A stretch of 64,000 nt of DNA, taken from NCBI RefSeq assembly GCF_010731895.1, contig NZ_AP022596.1, positions 4,092,001 through 4,156,000 on the forward strand, given 5' to 3'. Under the pieces are notes generated by a model. That model made no database searches. It was not told the DNA's origin and saw only the letters and a program-made list of their open reading frames with translations. Below, in pieces: positions 16,961 to 26,333 of the stretch. Origin of the DNA: Mycolicibacterium helvum. Lineage in GTDB: Bacteria; Actinomycetota; Actinomycetes; Mycobacteriales; Mycobacteriaceae. Each line of letters opens with the position of its first letter. Position 1 is the first letter of the stretch. A program made the position numbers and the translations under genes.

Positions 16961-17353
16961 CGGGAACGGCAGGTGCGTGGCTACCAGTGCGCCGCCGGTC
17001 GCCGCCAGCTCGCGCAGAAGTTCCACCCGGACGCGCGTCGCCTCCGCGGGGTCGTGCTCGAAACCGTTCTGCCACTCGGGATTATCGAATCCGACAGCGA
17101 AGACCGCATCGCCGGCGAAGGTCAGCTGATCACCGCCAGACTCCAGCCGTACGATGCTGTGCCCGGGTGTGTGGCCACCGGTGCGACTGATGAGCACTCC
17201 CGGTGCCACCTCGTGCTCAGTCTCGAACGGTCGCAGCTGGCCGCGGTAGTCGTTGAGGAATTGGGTTGCCGTTCGTCGCAAGACGTCCGGGATCAGCTGG
17301 ACCGCCTCGTGAAGGTGCTTTCCGCGTGCCTGAACGCAAGATGGTTCGAAAAG
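16895..17353 (-). pseudogene. C-terminal fragment of a metallo-beta-lactamase-fold hydrolase
   Basis: The frame encodes the second half of an MBL-fold protein: APGVLISRTGGHTPGHS, LTFAGDAVFA and ATHLPFPSVCHV near the end. The metal-binding HxHxDH half is missing. Upstream codons to 17353 continue in frame (KHLHEAVQLIPDVL) to a stop, and the next gene begins soon after. No good start exists; only a TTG at 17281 is available. It cannot fold as an active enzyme and is treated as a truncated relic. Confidence 0.7.
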
Positions 17354-17380
17354 TCATCCCGAAAGTGAGATGGGGCGGAG

Positions 17381-17989
17381 TTAGAACTCGCTTCGTCCGG
17401 TGATGTGCTTGAACGAGTGGTCCAAGCGTCGCGTCATACGTCTCGTATCGTCGAGATCCCGGTCAGGTGCGGTATCGGCGGAATCATTGATGCCCGCTGC
17501 GTAGGTGCCCGACACCACGGCCGACCAGACCCTGACGGTTCGCAGAATCAAGGGGTCTTCAGGGTCCATGCCGTAGTGATCGGCGAGCGCGAGCGGCAGC
17601 GTCTGCTTGCGTCGCTCCGAGATCGCGGTCGCCACGGTGCGTGAGGCCATCGCCAGCAACCCCATCTGTTGCATCCGCTGCAGGGGGACGGTCCCGGTAC
17701 CGTCGATGATCCCACTCAACATTGCCTTGTGGGCCCGACCCAGTGCGTCGACGAGATCCTCGTCTTGCTCGCCGTCGGCCAAGCACTTGATGGCAGCGGC
17801 CAGCATGTCGTCGACGACCTCAAGGACGACCGACTCCTTGGTCGGGAAGACCTCGCAGAGGGTCTGGATGGGTATTCGGCATGTGTTGGCGACATCGTGG
17901 AGTGTCGTATGACCGAATCCGCGCGCCAGGAACAACGGCAGGGCAGCATCGATCACCGCACCGCGGTCAAACTCTGCTGTCGAATCCAT
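17381..17989 (-). CDS. TetR-family transcriptional regulator
   Basis: This 202-residue protein has an N-terminal TetR helix-turn-helix (about 10-55: AVIDAALPLFLARGFGHTTL, then DVANTCRIPIQTLCEVFPTK) and a helical ligand domain. The ATG at 17989 (MDSTAEFDRG) gives the normal family length; the long open frame upstream lacks homology and is rejected. Its nearest intact neighbour is the divergent secreted-protein gene at 18092, which it may control. The ligand is unknown. Confidence 0.85.
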   Translation of the reverse strand: MDSTAEFDRGAVIDAALPLFLARGFGHTTLHDVANTCRIPIQTLCEVFPTKESVVLEVVDDMLAAAIKCLADGEQDEDLVDALGRAHKAMLSGIIDGTGTVPLQRMQQMGLLAMASRTVATAISERRKQTLPLALADHYGMDPEDPLILRTVRVWSAVVSGTYAAGINDSADTAPDRDLDDTRRMTRRLDHSFKHITGRSEF

Positions 17990-18091
17990 GGCTAGAGGAT
18001 CGTAGGCCTCCCAGGGCAATAGCGCCCTTCCACTAAGCCAAATCGAGTAAAGGTGGCTCCGGAGAACCGTCGCGATGCGAAGGTGGATCCA

Positions 18092-18460
18092 ATGTGTCGA
18101 CGAATGTTGGGCGCCATACTCGCGGCTGCCGTGGGCCTGGCTTCCGCGCCGGTGGCGGCTGCCGGCGATGACGACTGCAGTCTTCTTCTGCCGGCGGCCG
18201 ATCGGCTGGAAACCGTGTTCAACGAGGTCGCCCCGACCGGCACACCACCATGGGTGGCAGCCCAGGTACGAGCCCCGTTGAGTCCGCTGCACAACTTGAG
18301 CAGCCCGCCCGGGATCGATCTGCGGATCCGGTCGAACATGGTGGCATCGCAAATCGACAACGGCGACCCGTACCGGCCGGCGACCCCGGAACGACTTGCC
18401 AGCGATCTAGCCAAGGCCAGAGACCTGCTGAACGCGGTCCGTGACTACTGCGCACCGTAG
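18092..18460 (+). CDS. Small secreted protein of unknown function
   Basis: This 122-residue protein has a signal peptide (MCRRMLGAILAAAVGLASA, cleavage near AAAG) and a mature part with two cysteines (DDCS near the start, DYCAP at the end), likely forming a disulfide. The ATG at 18092 has AAGGTGG upstream. It converges with the secreted-protein gene at 18464, with only 3 bp between stops. I do not recognise a family; its position next to the mce operon suggests a cell-envelope protein. Confidence 0.65.
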   Translation: MCRRMLGAILAAAVGLASAPVAAAGDDDCSLLLPAADRLETVFNEVAPTGTPPWVAAQVRAPLSPLHNLSSPPGIDLRIRSNMVASQIDNGDPYRPATPERLASDLAKARDLLNAVRDYCAP

Positions 18461-18463
18461 CGC

Positions 18464-19240
18464 CTAGTTGCCGCCGACGCCCCAGCTCTTGATCGAAACA
18501 CGTTCGGCGTCAGGCCAAATGGCCCTGGCGGCAGGAGAATTGCAGAAGTAGTCCTCCGCCTGGCGGATGCTCATATCGACCGCGTGCAGGCCGTCTTCCT
18601 GGTGGGCGCGGCAATTGACGGTCAAGACCCGGTTGGTGGCAGGATCCGCATCCAAGACTTCGATCGTCAACACCACAACGAGTGTGTATCCCGCTCCGGT
18701 CGGCAGGTAGAAGGTGAGATCCCGGCTGGCAAGGCCACCGCCGTTGGTCACCAGATAGCCGTCGCCACTGGGATATGTGGCCTGCCCGACCATTTGGGTG
18801 CGTTCGTAGTGCTGGCTGTCCCCGTGGGCCCGCCACACCGCGAAGCGGGTATTCGGGTTCGCCCCGTTGAGCAGATTCTGCGAAATGGGGATGATCAGCT
18901 CATCGCGGCCGTCGCCGTCGACATCCTGTAACCCGACGCCGCCCGGGGCCGACGGTTCGAGCAGTTCGTCGATCGTCTGCACCACCGCTCCCGACGGGTC
19001 GGTCACGGTGACCTTCACCGCCCTGGGGTGCGGCAGTTCGGGCACGCTCCAGTACTCGACCGCGAAATCGAGATCACCGGAGTGCAGGGTGCAGTCCACT
19101 TGCGGCGATTTCCCTGTCGGGGTGATAACCGGGTTCGATTGCGGACAGGGCGGCAGCGAGGTGTCCGCCCCGGCTACCGGGCACAGCGTGCTCGTTGCCG
19201 CTATCGTCACGACGGCGACGAGTAGCGACAGCCGATTCAC
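18464..19240 (-). CDS. Secreted protein at the end of the mce operon
   Basis: This 258-residue protein has a signal peptide (MNRLSLLVAVVTIAATS, cleavage after VAGA). It contains an FG-GAP-like calcium-binding loop, DVDGDGRDELII, and several cysteines. The GTG start overlaps the stop of the Mce-associated gene (GTGA), so it is translated with that operon. Secreted or membrane proteins of unknown function often close mce operons. A role in the periplasm or cell wall with the Mce complex is inferred. Confidence 0.7.
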   Translation of the reverse strand: MNRLSLLVAVVTIAATSTLCPVAGADTSLPPCPQSNPVITPTGKSPQVDCTLHSGDLDFAVEYWSVPELPHPRAVKVTVTDPSGAVVQTIDELLEPSAPGGVGLQDVDGDGRDELIIPISQNLLNGANPNTRFAVWRAHGDSQHYERTQMVGQATYPSGDGYLVTNGGGLASRDLTFYLPTGAGYTLVVVLTIEVLDADPATNRVLTVNCRAHQEDGLHAVDMSIRQAEDYFCNSPAARAIWPDAERVSIKSWGVGGN

Positions 19241-20007
19241 GGACGGGGCGCCGGCGTGGCCGGGGCGGGCGCGGGAGCTGGAGCAGGCGCGGGAGCCGCG
19301 CCGGGTGGCGGAGCGGGTGGAGCCCCAGGAGCTGGGGGAGCCGCAGGGGCGCCAGCTCCTGGGAGCTGTTGCTCCTCGGGCGCCTTGGTGCCGGTCTTGG
19401 GGCCGATATCGGTGACCTGCCAGGCATTGCCGATGTTGTTGACGGTCACCCGCAACAGGATGATCGACACCTTCGGGGTCGGGTTCTGCAGATTGCGGGT
19501 GGTTTGGTGGGCCGACACCACCACTTCGTAGGAACCGTCTTGTTGCAGGACCGGATCGGTGGCCAGCACCTCACCGGTGGAGCTGACCTGAGCCTGCAGC
19601 ATGACCGCTTTGAGTAGGTCGGTGGCGTTGACGTACTTGTCTTTAAGCTGTTGCGAAACACCATCTTCGACGGCGTGGAAGAAGGCGTCTGGGTCTTCGA
19701 AACTGTACGTCAGTGACTTCATTGCGTAGTCCCTGGCGAGCTGTGCCGCGGCCGCGCGATCCGACTCGCTCTGGCGCAGCTGGGCAAGCTGGTCGCTAAC
19801 CTGCCGATACTTGATGAACCCGAACACTCCGCCGGCGATCACCACCGCCACCAAAACAATGGCAATCCAGAGCCCGCGGCTCTTCGACCACTGCCGACGC
19901 GTGGGGGACGGGTCAGCTGGCGCAGTGTCCTCGGCCGTGGCCCCGGCTGTTGCCGGGGTCGCGGTGTCGTCGACTGTTGTCTCATCACCAACAGTTGGCT
20001 CGCTCAT
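19237..20007 (-). CDS. Mce-associated membrane protein
   Basis: This 256-residue protein has an acidic Thr/Ala-rich cytoplasmic N-terminus (1 to about 40), one membrane helix (about 47-70, GLWIAIVLVAVVIAGGVFGF), and a Mam-type extracellular domain (SDRAAAAQLARDYAMKSLTYSFEDPDAFFHAV and onward). It ends in a long Pro-Ala tail with (AP)n repeats that may reach into the cell wall. The ATG at 20007 has AAGGAAG upstream. It sits 35 bp after mceF. Homologues in M. tuberculosis help stabilise Mce complexes. Confidence 0.85.
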   Translation of the reverse strand: MSEPTVGDETTVDDTATPATAGATAEDTAPADPSPTRRQWSKSRGLWIAIVLVAVVIAGGVFGFIKYRQVSDQLAQLRQSESDRAAAAQLARDYAMKSLTYSFEDPDAFFHAVEDGVSQQLKDKYVNATDLLKAVMLQAQVSSTGEVLATDPVLQQDGSYEVVVSAHQTTRNLQNPTPKVSIILLRVTVNNIGNAWQVTDIGPKTGTKAPEEQQLPGAGAPAAPPAPGAPPAPPPGAAPAPAPAPAPAPATPAPRP

Positions 20008-20042
20008 GTGGAGATCTTCCTTGGTTGTCGCGTGGTTCGTGG

Positions 20043-21008
20043 TCACTGGTGCCACTCGGGTACGTTGAGCTGAACCCGCACGCCACCGGTGTCGTTGAAC
20101 GTCGATTCCCAGAAGTCGAGCCAGTGCCCGGCGTCCACCTTAACGTCGTGCAGCGGTGCCATCGCAGGCTGCAGGATGGTGGCGAAGGTACTCAGCGGGC
20201 CGGCCAGCATGTCGAGCCATTCGCCCAACTTGGCCACCAGGATGCCGACTGGGTCCTGAGGGCCGATCACGCCTATGCCGGTATGCGACAGGATCTCGAT
20301 CTGGTGGATCAGCTGCAAGAAGGCCGGCACTGATTTCGGCAGCATTGTGCCGGTCTCGCTGATGATTTCGCCGGCGTGGAGCTCGCCCAGGTTGGTCGTG
20401 AACGTGGAGACGTTGCTGAACAGCGTACCCAGCAGTTCCTTGTCGTCGCGGATCACTTTGGCCGTCAACCCGGCGGTGACGGCCAGCGAGTCGATGGTCT
20501 CGTCGTTGCCCTTGAACGCCGCGGACATGTCGTTGATGATGCCGTGGATCTGGTCGAGGTTGAGCGCCGTGAACAGCACGTTGGCCTTGGTGAGCAGATC
20601 GCTGGCGGTCACGATCGGGGCGACCCGCTCCGCGGGGATCACCGCCCCGTCGGCGAAGTACGGCGGCGCAATCAATTTCGGCCGGAAATCAATGTACTGT
20701 TCGCCGGCGGCCGACAGGTTCTCCACGCTGATCGTGCTGTCGGCGGGGACTTGATACTTGCTGTCGACGTCCATCGAGACCGCCAGCCCGCTGTTGGTGG
20801 TCTGGATCCCGGTCACCCGGCCGACCTTGATGCCGCGCATCGTCACTTCCGAGGTGGACATCAAGCCGCCGGAGCTGTTGAGCAGCAGGGTGAGTCGGGT
20901 GATCTGCTTCGTGGGGCCCATATCGAGTACACCGAACGACATGTAGGCCGCGCCGGCCAGCGTCATGACCACCAGGATGGCCAGCGTGGTGCGCGCACTG
21001 AATTTCAT
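20043..21008 (-). CDS. mceF: Mce family protein, MceF position
   Basis: This 321-residue protein has an N-terminal membrane helix (about 8-28), an MCE/MlaD domain (about 35-115, TSEVTMRGIKVGRVTGIQTTN) and a long helical region. It is the sixth MCE subunit of a lipid-import tunnel energised by an MceG ATPase encoded elsewhere. It overlaps mceE by ATGA. It lacks the long C-terminal tail seen in some MceF proteins. The substrate (fatty acids, sterols or other lipids) cannot be read from sequence. Confidence 0.92.
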   Translation of the reverse strand: MKFSARTTLAILVVMTLAGAAYMSFGVLDMGPTKQITRLTLLLNSSGGLMSTSEVTMRGIKVGRVTGIQTTNSGLAVSMDVDSKYQVPADSTISVENLSAAGEQYIDFRPKLIAPPYFADGAVIPAERVAPIVTASDLLTKANVLFTALNLDQIHGIINDMSAAFKGNDETIDSLAVTAGLTAKVIRDDKELLGTLFSNVSTFTTNLGELHAGEIISETGTMLPKSVPAFLQLIHQIEILSHTGIGVIGPQDPVGILVAKLGEWLDMLAGPLSTFATILQPAMAPLHDVKVDAGHWLDFWESTFNDTGGVRVQLNVPEWHQ

Positions 21009-22051
21009 GGCACCAGTCCCATCGTCTGCATGGTCTGTACCGCCGCGTCGGCCTTGTCCGCGGGATCGACGCCCTCCTGTCCGGTCGGCGCATGAAGTTC
21101 GGTGATGGTGTATTTCGGGCCACCGTTGCGGAAGAAACCGAGGAGCTTGTAGCGCAGCAAGGCGACGAATTTGTCAGCGATCACCGGAATCGTGGTATCC
21201 GCGGTTGCCATCGTGTGGATCATCGGTGTGATGTAGGAGAGGATCTGCATCAGGTCACCGGCGATGGGGTTGATGAGATCGCCGCCGAGCTTGCCGACGT
21301 CCCGAGAAGCGCCGACCACGTTGAGGATCGCGATCGTGACCGCCGATAGGCCTTGGAGTTTGGCCGGGCCCTCGGTGACCAGCCGATTGAACACCTGCGT
21401 GTTGGCCGCGAAGCCGGAGGTGATGTTCTCCATGCCGTCGAGCATCTTGTTGATGGTGTCCTGATTGGCGGCCAGGTCATTGAGCACGCCGGCAACGGTG
21501 TGCTGCATCCGGGTCAGCTCGCCCGGGTCCTGGGGGAAGGCCTTGTTGACGTTGACCACGGTGGTTTGCAGCGTGCCGATCGCGCCGCCGGCCACCAGGT
21601 TCGACATCGAGCGCAACAGGTCTTCGACGTTGTCGGCCGGTGCTGTGTTGCGTAGCGGGATGGTGTCGCCGTTGCCCAACACCGGCCCGGACTTGTCATC
21701 CGGCGGGAGTAGCGCGATATAGATGTCGCCCAGCGGGGTTGCCTGGCGAAGTTCCGCCCGGGTGGTGACGGGGAGCTTTGTGTCACCGGCGATCTCGACG
21801 TAGGTGACCGCGGTGGTGCCCTCGAGCTGGACGCGGTCGAGCACGCCGATCTGCACCCCGCCGGAGTCGACCTTGGCCCGCGCGGGCAGGTTGAGCACGC
21901 TGGCGAACTCGATCTTGATGTTGTAGGAGTGCCGGGGGGTGTAGGCGCCCGGCACGGGTAGCCGAGTCGGATCCAGCGAGCATGCCGCCGTCAGACTCAG
22001 CGCCACGGTGGCCAGCAGTATGCAGAGCGTGCGCATCGATCGTCGGATCAT
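21005..22051 (-). CDS. mceE: Mce family lipoprotein, MceE position
   Basis: This 348-residue protein has a lipoprotein signal with the lipobox LTAAC near residue 24, the hallmark of MceE (LprK-like) proteins, and then an MCE domain (KVDSGGVQIGVLDRVQLEG) and helices. Lipidation would anchor it in the membrane. The ATG at 22051 overlaps the mceD stop (ATGA); the longer open frame upstream is rejected for that reason. Confidence 0.92.
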   Translation of the reverse strand: MIRRSMRTLCILLATVALSLTAACSLDPTRLPVPGAYTPRHSYNIKIEFASVLNLPARAKVDSGGVQIGVLDRVQLEGTTAVTYVEIAGDTKLPVTTRAELRQATPLGDIYIALLPPDDKSGPVLGNGDTIPLRNTAPADNVEDLLRSMSNLVAGGAIGTLQTTVVNVNKAFPQDPGELTRMQHTVAGVLNDLAANQDTINKMLDGMENITSGFAANTQVFNRLVTEGPAKLQGLSAVTIAILNVVGASRDVGKLGGDLINPIAGDLMQILSYITPMIHTMATADTTIPVIADKFVALLRYKLLGFFRNGGPKYTITELHAPTGQEGVDPADKADAAVQTMQTMGLVP

Positions 22052-23214
22052 GGTGACAGCGCCGCCCCCAGAACGAGATTGGTAAGGCCGAGGGTGATCG
22101 GGTCCGTCGGCGTGCCCGACGCGCACGCCGCGGCCGCGCCGGGGATATTGCGTTCTTTGAGTCCCGCACAGATGGCGCCGGCCTGCGTCGGAGCGATCGA
22201 CACCTGCGGTGGGATGTAGGTGACGTTGTGGGTGCCCCACGCCGGTTCGTAGATATCGGCGATCCAGTGGCTGAATTGCGGCCACGAATTGATCATCGCC
22301 GTGATGGCCGGGATGTGTCTGTTCAGCAGGTCCCGCAGTCCGCCGAAGCGGGCGTCGAACTTCTCATAGAACCGTGGCCCGAACCGGTTGATCGCTTCGA
22401 TCAACGTGGGAAGCAGATGTGACACATAGGCCATCGCCGCTCCGAAATTATCCGAGAGGCCTTCCATCAACTGCGTGGTGACTGGCAGAGTTCGGATCAC
22501 TGAGGCAAAGCTGTCCCAGTTCTTGAGGAAGTCCGAGGTGAGGATTTCGCTGTTCTCGAATAGCTGCCGATAGTCGGCGTCGGCTTTATACGGGTCGGCG
22601 AGCATGGTGACCAGATTGCGCATTGTCTTGTTGATGCCGGGTCCGGTGCCCTTCAGCGAATTGCTGGCCGCGGACAAGCTGTCATTGATGGCTTGCACGC
22701 CCGGGGCCTTGGAAGGGTCTTGGCCCGGTTCGGATCCCAGGATAGCGTCGGTGAGATTGCCGATGGCAGAGAATGTTTCGCTGACACTGATCGGGGTCTT
22801 GGTGGCCTTCAGCTTGATGCACCCGGGGCCGGTGAATTTCGGGCCGCCGGTGTAGGGCTTGGTCAGTTCGATATGTCGGTCGGTGACGATCGATTGCGAA
22901 TAGGTGACCGCACCGACGTCGGCAGGTAGCACGAGATCGGCGGGCACGGTGAAGTCCACCTCGACGTGGTCGGGCTTGTTGACGATCGCGGTCATCGAGC
23001 CGACCTCGATACCCAGCAGCGCCACCTTATTGCCCGGATAAAGCCCTACCGCGTCAGTGAATTCGGCGCACATCGCGCGGGTGGGATTGATCTTGGGTGT
23101 CAGGACCTTGATGCCCACGACCACCGCGACCGCGATGATGGCGACGATGACCACCGCGACGGCGATACCCCGCCGCGACCGTAACGGGGAGCCGGTTCCT
23201 GACATCTTGGCCAT
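22048..23214 (-). CDS. mceD: Mce family protein, MceD position
   Basis: This 388-residue protein has a membrane helix at about 16-35 and an MCE domain with AVGLYPGNKVALLGIEVGSM (about 55-75), followed by the helical needle region and a hydrophobic C-terminus. The ATG starts one base after the mceC stop. It is the fourth subunit of the hexameric Mce tunnel. Confidence 0.92.
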   Translation of the reverse strand: MAKMSGTGSPLRSRRGIAVAVVIVAIIAVAVVVGIKVLTPKINPTRAMCAEFTDAVGLYPGNKVALLGIEVGSMTAIVNKPDHVEVDFTVPADLVLPADVGAVTYSQSIVTDRHIELTKPYTGGPKFTGPGCIKLKATKTPISVSETFSAIGNLTDAILGSEPGQDPSKAPGVQAINDSLSAASNSLKGTGPGINKTMRNLVTMLADPYKADADYRQLFENSEILTSDFLKNWDSFASVIRTLPVTTQLMEGLSDNFGAAMAYVSHLLPTLIEAINRFGPRFYEKFDARFGGLRDLLNRHIPAITAMINSWPQFSHWIADIYEPAWGTHNVTYIPPQVSIAPTQAGAICAGLKERNIPGAAAACASGTPTDPITLGLTNLVLGAALSP

Positions 23215-23215
23215 C

Positions 23216-24259
23216 TCAGCAGGTCTTCATGATGTTGGGCAGACACAGGTCTTGGCCGGGGACCAGCCGGTTGTGCTGGTCGAAGGTGACGCCGTTCCCA
23301 CTGAGCATAGGCCCGACGATATTGAGCGTCTGGCCCAGACCGTCCAGCGCCATACCCCAACGCTCGGGGTGGGCTGCGAGCGTGTCGCTGATGTCTTCGA
23401 TTCCCTCGGCGATGGGCATGACGTCTTTGCCGTACCACATCGTGAGGCGGTCGAGGATGCGGGTCAATTCTTTGATCAGACTGAAGAACTCGACGATGTC
23501 GACGGCCTTCGAGGTGTACATCTGGCCGAGGACATCGAACTGTTCGAATAGTGCGATCAGCTGCGCACGTCCGGCGGTCATTGCCCGCAGTCCGTCGTTG
23601 ACGAAGTCCAGGCCGCGATGAAAGTCAGCGGTGGACTTGCTCATCGATTCGGTCAACTGATCCGCAGACTGCAACAGGTTACGCACCGCGTCGGGATAGG
23701 TGTTGGCGGCATTGGCGACCTCAGCGAAAGTGTCGTGGATGACCTGGCCGTCCACTTCTTTGACCACTGGGGTCGCCGCTTGAATGATGTCGTTGACTTC
23801 GAACGGCAAGGTCACGCGTTGCGGCGGAATCCCGTTGCGGCCCAGCGGCATCGTCCCCTTGGGGTCCAGCGCCACATAGTGGCCCCCCAACGGGGTCAGC
23901 AGTTTGATGTCCAGGGTGGAGTCGGAGCCGACCTTCACCGCGTTGTCGACGTCGAACTTCATCTCGACCAGGGCGCCGTCGAGGCGGACGCTGGTGACCT
24001 TGCCGACCGCGATTCCGGCCACCCGTACCTGATCGCCGGCGCGCAGGCCGGCGGAGTTGGGCATATGCGCGGTATAGCCGGCTTCGTCCGCCGGATTCAG
24101 GTAGGCCATCGCGGTGCCGGCGAGCGAGGCAATGATCACGGCGACGCCGATGATGCCGTTTCGGCGATTGCGAATGGCCGTGGCGCGTTCGTCGCGCGAA
24201 TTATGCCGTCCGCCGATTCGGGCGCTCAATGCGCTGAGGCGATTGCCGCGTTTGATCAC
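23216..24259 (-). CDS. mceC: Mce family protein, MceC position
   Basis: This 347-residue protein has a basic N-terminus, a membrane helix near 35-52 (GIIGVAVIIASLAGTAMAYL) and an MCE domain (SAGLRAGDQVRVAGIAVGKV) with LTPLGGHYVALDP. The GTG at 24259 overlaps the mceB stop (GTGA) and is preferred to a GTG six bases upstream. It ends in DLCLPNIMKTC, with two cysteines. Confidence 0.92.
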   Translation of the reverse strand: MIKRGNRLSALSARIGGRHNSRDERATAIRNRRNGIIGVAVIIASLAGTAMAYLNPADEAGYTAHMPNSAGLRAGDQVRVAGIAVGKVTSVRLDGALVEMKFDVDNAVKVGSDSTLDIKLLTPLGGHYVALDPKGTMPLGRNGIPPQRVTLPFEVNDIIQAATPVVKEVDGQVIHDTFAEVANAANTYPDAVRNLLQSADQLTESMSKSTADFHRGLDFVNDGLRAMTAGRAQLIALFEQFDVLGQMYTSKAVDIVEFFSLIKELTRILDRLTMWYGKDVMPIAEGIEDISDTLAAHPERWGMALDGLGQTLNIVGPMLSGNGVTFDQHNRLVPGQDLCLPNIMKTC

Positions 24260-25266
24260 CGGCACACCACCAGATTCTGTTGGGCAAAGGAAACCTCGCC
24301 GATACCGGGCAGGGTCACTTCGCCACGCGTGCAGGAAAACGTTGGTGTCGCGGGTTGTTCATCGACCAGCCAGTCCCGCATGCCCTGGATCAACGATGGA
24401 GCGAGCGACAGGCCTGCGATGATCGTGGGGGTTTGCGGCCACATCCGGCTGGACAGGTCGTAGAGCGGACCGGTCGTCCCGTCGAACGTGCGCTCGAAAT
24501 ACTGCAGAACGTGGGTGGTGCTGCGCAGGACGGGCAGTCCGCTGTCCAGGGCGGCGCGGAATTCTTCAGCCTTCGAGCCGAATTTCGCCAGCACCTCGTT
24601 GAGCTGGGAGATGAGCGCAAACAGTTGTCCTGATTTGCCACCCAGATCTTGGGAGATCGCGCTGAGATTGCGGATCATGGTGGTGATCACGACCTGGCGG
24701 TCGACCGCCAGCTTGGAGATTTCGTCGAGGTCGTGAAGGAATGGGCCGATACCGGATTCGTCGCCCTGAATCAGCCGCAGCAGGTTCTCGCCCAACAGAT
24801 TGAACTGGGCGGGGTCAAGGGTCTGGAACATCGGCTGAAACCCGTTGAACAGCTTCGCGACATCGAACGACGGGATCGTCTGTCCGATCGCAATGATGCC
24901 ACCGTCCGGCAGGCGGTTGTCGGGCTTGGGTGGCTGGACAAGCTCGACGTAGCGCTGACCGATCAGGGTCTGATAGCGCACCGCGGCAACGGTGTTGGTG
25001 TACAGCGGATGGTCGGCTTGGGCGCTGAAATCCACCTTGGCGACCCGCCCGTCGAGCCGGATGGTCTGCACCTTGCCGACTTGGACCCCGGAAATGCGGA
25101 CGTCGTCACCGACATAGAGACCCGACACATCGGAGAACGTTGCCGTGTATCGGGACAACGCTCCGGTGACCGGACTGCGCAGGGCTGTCAGTACGACGAG
25201 CGTGCACACCACGGCGACCGCGGTGAAGATCGTCAGCCAAATCACGGATTTGGTAACGCTTCTCAC
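24256..25266 (-). CDS. mceB: Mce family protein, MceB position
   Basis: This 336-residue protein has an N-terminal membrane helix (about 6-28) and an MCE domain with SGLYVGDDVRISGVQVGKVQ and LIGQRYVELVQPP. The C-terminal helices end with two cysteines (FSCTRGEV and VVCR). The GTG at 25266 overlaps the mceA stop (GTGA), so the long open upstream extension is not used. Confidence 0.92.
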   Translation of the reverse strand: MRSVTKSVIWLTIFTAVAVVCTLVVLTALRSPVTGALSRYTATFSDVSGLYVGDDVRISGVQVGKVQTIRLDGRVAKVDFSAQADHPLYTNTVAAVRYQTLIGQRYVELVQPPKPDNRLPDGGIIAIGQTIPSFDVAKLFNGFQPMFQTLDPAQFNLLGENLLRLIQGDESGIGPFLHDLDEISKLAVDRQVVITTMIRNLSAISQDLGGKSGQLFALISQLNEVLAKFGSKAEEFRAALDSGLPVLRSTTHVLQYFERTFDGTTGPLYDLSSRMWPQTPTIIAGLSLAPSLIQGMRDWLVDEQPATPTFSCTRGEVTLPGIGEVSFAQQNLVVCR

Positions 25267-26330
25267 CGGCCACCCCCTTGTGGCGCCGCGGAAGGGGAAG
25301 CGGGGGCTACCGAGTCTGCGGCGGGCAGGGCCGCCGCCAGCCCTGGCATGGTGTCCAGGGTGAGTTCGAGATTCAGCCGGACTTTCCCGTTGATGATCGG
25401 AAACGCCGTACTGGTGCGATCCAACAGACCGGATATCCGGTCGTAGGCCGGCGACATACTCCCGACGGCGTAGGAGTACGGCACAAGGACACTCATGATC
25501 CCGCCGAACAACGGGACGAGCCACGTCAGGTGCTTGGCGAAAATCCCGTCAGTGGTGAACAGCAGCTTGCTGAGCTGGTCCATGATCTGGTTCATCCGAT
25601 CCACCCCGTCGGGGTGCGCCAGGAAGTCCATGCCGTTGAGCAGGTCATAGGCCAAGCTGACCAGCGGCACAGCGTCGCTGACCCCGTTGACCACCGAAGC
25701 GAGCACCGAAAGTGATTCCGAGAAAGGCACTTTCTGGGAGTCGGTGAGCATCTTGATCAGATCGAAGTAGGACCGGGTGACCGGTTCGGTGAGGTCGGAG
25801 TGCTTGCGCACGATCCCGATGATGTGGTCGATATCGGGAGAGTCCATGATCCGGCCGAACTTCTGGCCTTGCCGCAGCAGTCCGGTGATCGATGCGGACT
25901 TCACATTGGTGTCGACTGTCAGGGTCTGGTTCGGGCTCAACCGGGGACCCGTTCCGCTGCTGACCAGCTCGACCGCCGCGAGGCCAAAGGTGTTGGAGGA
26001 CATGAAATTCGCCGTGGTGTCGGCGGCCAAGGCCGCGGCCTGGCGCGGCTCGAGCTCGAGGGTGATCTTCTGCTTGTTGAAACCGGCCGACTGCAGGGTC
26101 TTCACCGAACCGATGGTCAGGCCACGGAACTTGACCTCCGCGCCCGGGGTCAGCCCCTCGCCGAGTTTGTCGGCCATCACCGTCAGTTTGAACGTGTCGG
26201 CGTAACTCCCGGTGCCGAGTTGATAGAGCACGGTGCCCGCGACAGCCAGCACCACCGCGGCAATGAGGCCCCGAACTCGCAACGCGCGCGAACTGGGTGT
26301 CCGCCCTCCTTGGTCGGCAGATACAGGCAT
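25263..26330 (-). CDS. mceA: Mce family protein, MceA position
   Basis: This 355-residue protein has a membrane helix near 20-40 and an MCE domain (GLTPGAEVKFRGLTIGSVK, about 59-77; NTFGLAAVELV), with a Pro/Ala/Ser-rich end. It is the first MCE subunit. It is shorter than the 400-plus residues of Mce1A, lacking part of the C-terminal tail. It starts three bases after the yrbEB stop. Confidence 0.92.
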   Translation of the reverse strand: MPVSADQGGRTPSSRALRVRGLIAAVVLAVAGTVLYQLGTGSYADTFKLTVMADKLGEGLTPGAEVKFRGLTIGSVKTLQSAGFNKQKITLELEPRQAAALAADTTANFMSSNTFGLAAVELVSSGTGPRLSPNQTLTVDTNVKSASITGLLRQGQKFGRIMDSPDIDHIIGIVRKHSDLTEPVTRSYFDLIKMLTDSQKVPFSESLSVLASVVNGVSDAVPLVSLAYDLLNGMDFLAHPDGVDRMNQIMDQLSKLLFTTDGIFAKHLTWLVPLFGGIMSVLVPYSYAVGSMSPAYDRISGLLDRTSTAFPIINGKVRLNLELTLDTMPGLAAALPAADSVAPASPSAAPQGGGR

Positions 26331-26333
26331 GCC

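Noticed and set aside
17990..18352. Long N-terminal extension of the TetR protein at 17381
   Set aside because: It lies antisense to the secreted-protein start and lacks homology; the ATG at 17989 gives a normal TetR.
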